Source: JBBITW01 sp037440525
GTDB lineage: Bacteria > Desulfobacterota > BSN033 > UBA1163
Length of the DNA: 5,484 bases
NCBI GenBank assembly: GCA_037440525.1
Contig: JBBITW010000214.1
Location: 1-5,484, forward strand
Reading direction: 5' to 3'
The notes under the pieces are model-generated. The model worked only from the letters and a program-made list of their open reading frames with translations. It was not told where the DNA came from and ran no database searches. The stretch's first letter is position 1; each line of letters opens with the position of its first letter. The position numbers and the translations under genes are program-made. Shown piece after piece: positions 5,051-5,484 of this stretch.

Positions 5051-5484
5051 AAACATACCTTGAGAAGACCCCCTTTCTTCCTATCCTTGATAAGATTGTC
5101 AACTGGGGACGTAAATATTCGATCTGGCCTGTAACATTTGGTTTGGCCTGATGTGCCCTCGAGATGATGGTTGCCAGTATGGCGACCTGGGATATTGCAA
5201 GATTTGGATCTGAAGTCTTTAGACCATCTCCAAGACAGGCCGATCTAATGATTGTTGCAGGGACATTGACAAAGAAGATGGCACCTATGGTTAAACGTAT
5301 CTATGAACAGATGCCTGAGCCAAAATGGGTCATTGCATATGGAGCATGTGCCTCTTCGGGTGGGATATTTAAGACCTATAGTGTTGTTCAGGGGGTTGAC
5401 CAGATAATACCGGTTGATTTCTATGTCCCTGGTTGCCCACCAAAGCCAGAGGGACTTCTTGCGGCACTGGTCAAACTTCACCCC
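5041..5484 (+). CDS. nuoB: Complex I subunit B with a predicted selenocysteine at the N2 cluster (partial, runs off the window)
   Basis: NuoB carries the terminal 4Fe-4S cluster N2, which hands electrons to quinone. The first 148 codons are present when TGA 5149-5151 is read through as Sec (U37). The core reads FGLAUCALEMM where the family has GLACCAxEMM. The other N2 ligands are intact: C38, C103 in YGACASSGG, and C132 in VPGCPPKPEG. Spacings of 65 (C38 to C103) and 29 (C103 to C132) equal those of E. coli NuoB (C64-C129-C158) and Thermus Nqo6 (C46-C111-C140), so U37 replaces E. coli C63. The frame stays open for 111 codons past the TGA with strong conservation (RFGSEVFRPSPRQADLMIVAG region). 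AAGGAG (5028-5033) is 7 bases before ATG 5041. A SECIS-like hairpin follows the TGA. Restart at ATG 5164 would lose two N2 ligands, so a split gene is implausible. A sequencing error, UGA-to-Cys recoding or a fresh nonsense mutation remain alternatives. Confidence 0.85.
5149..5187 (+). promoter_or_regulatory. Predicted bacterial SECIS element in nuoB (UGA at 5149-5151)
   Basis: GGTTGCC (5169-5175) pairs with GGCGACC (5181-5187) over 7 bp with one G-U wobble. The loop is AGTAT (5176-5180), with an optional A-T pair leaving a GTA triloop. The loop begins 24 nt after the UGA and has G at its second position. The apex CC-AGTAT-GG differs by one loop base from the second mvhD hairpin CC-AGTCT-GG. 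The hairpin encodes MVASMAT, a part of NuoB that varies between species, so it is less constrained by protein sequence. Confidence 0.65.

Noticed and set aside
4930..5151. Open frame ending at TGA 5151 and starting inside nuoA
   Set aside because: Its last 37 codons are nuoB itself; the upstream part is out of frame with nuoA and the true start is ATG 5041 with AAGGAG.
5245..5481. Minus-strand open frame across nuoB
   Set aside because: It is antisense to strongly conserved NuoB sequence.
201..5484. TGA reassigned to Trp or Gly across the genome
   Set aside because: TGA never aligns with a Trp or Gly position here; all four cases align with Cys/Sec and carry hairpins.

Overview
The window reads as a piece of an anaerobic bacterial chromosome. 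It carries an HdrA/MvhD-coupled formate dehydrogenase cluster on the left and the start of a respiratory complex I (nuo) operon on the right. The gene content (hdrA-mvhD-FeS subunit-fdhA, heavy selenocysteine use, complex I) fits a strict anaerobe of the Desulfobacterota (sulfate-reducing or syntrophic) type. This is an inference from gene families; no taxonomic marker lies in the window.

Left block (1-3472, + strand): the C-terminal end of an HdrA-like protein (3-110), mvhD (201-626), a 4Fe-4S dicluster subunit (634-1428) and fdhA (1430-3472). From mvhD onward the genes are nearly abutting. The expected role is cytosolic formate oxidation or CO2 reduction, with electrons passing FdhA -> FeS subunit -> MvhD -> HdrA, a route that in related systems supports flavin-based electron bifurcation. 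Middle (3473-4693): a short remnant of an hdrB C-terminus (about 3536-3676), a minus-strand coiled-coil protein containing exact 75-bp tandem repeats (3730-4359), and an AT-rich spacer with a promoter facing nuo. Right block (4694-5484, + strand): nuoA, then nuoB overlapping it by 10 bases and running off the window.

The main discovery is selenocysteine. Four in-frame TGA codons lie inside otherwise intact genes: two in mvhD (249, 402), one in fdhA (1838) and one in nuoB (5149). Each sits exactly where the family has a conserved Cys (or, in FdhA, the well-known Sec). Each is followed 18-24 nt later by the apical loop of a hairpin with bacterial SECIS geometry. The fdhA case is classical and the mvhD type has precedents. 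The nuoB case is the striking one: the first residue of the tandem Cys-Cys pair that ligates cluster N2 of complex I would be selenocysteine, and I know of no described precedent. A conventional stop-codon reading would truncate mvhD, split fdhA and cut nuoB to 36 residues, so all three would be misannotated.
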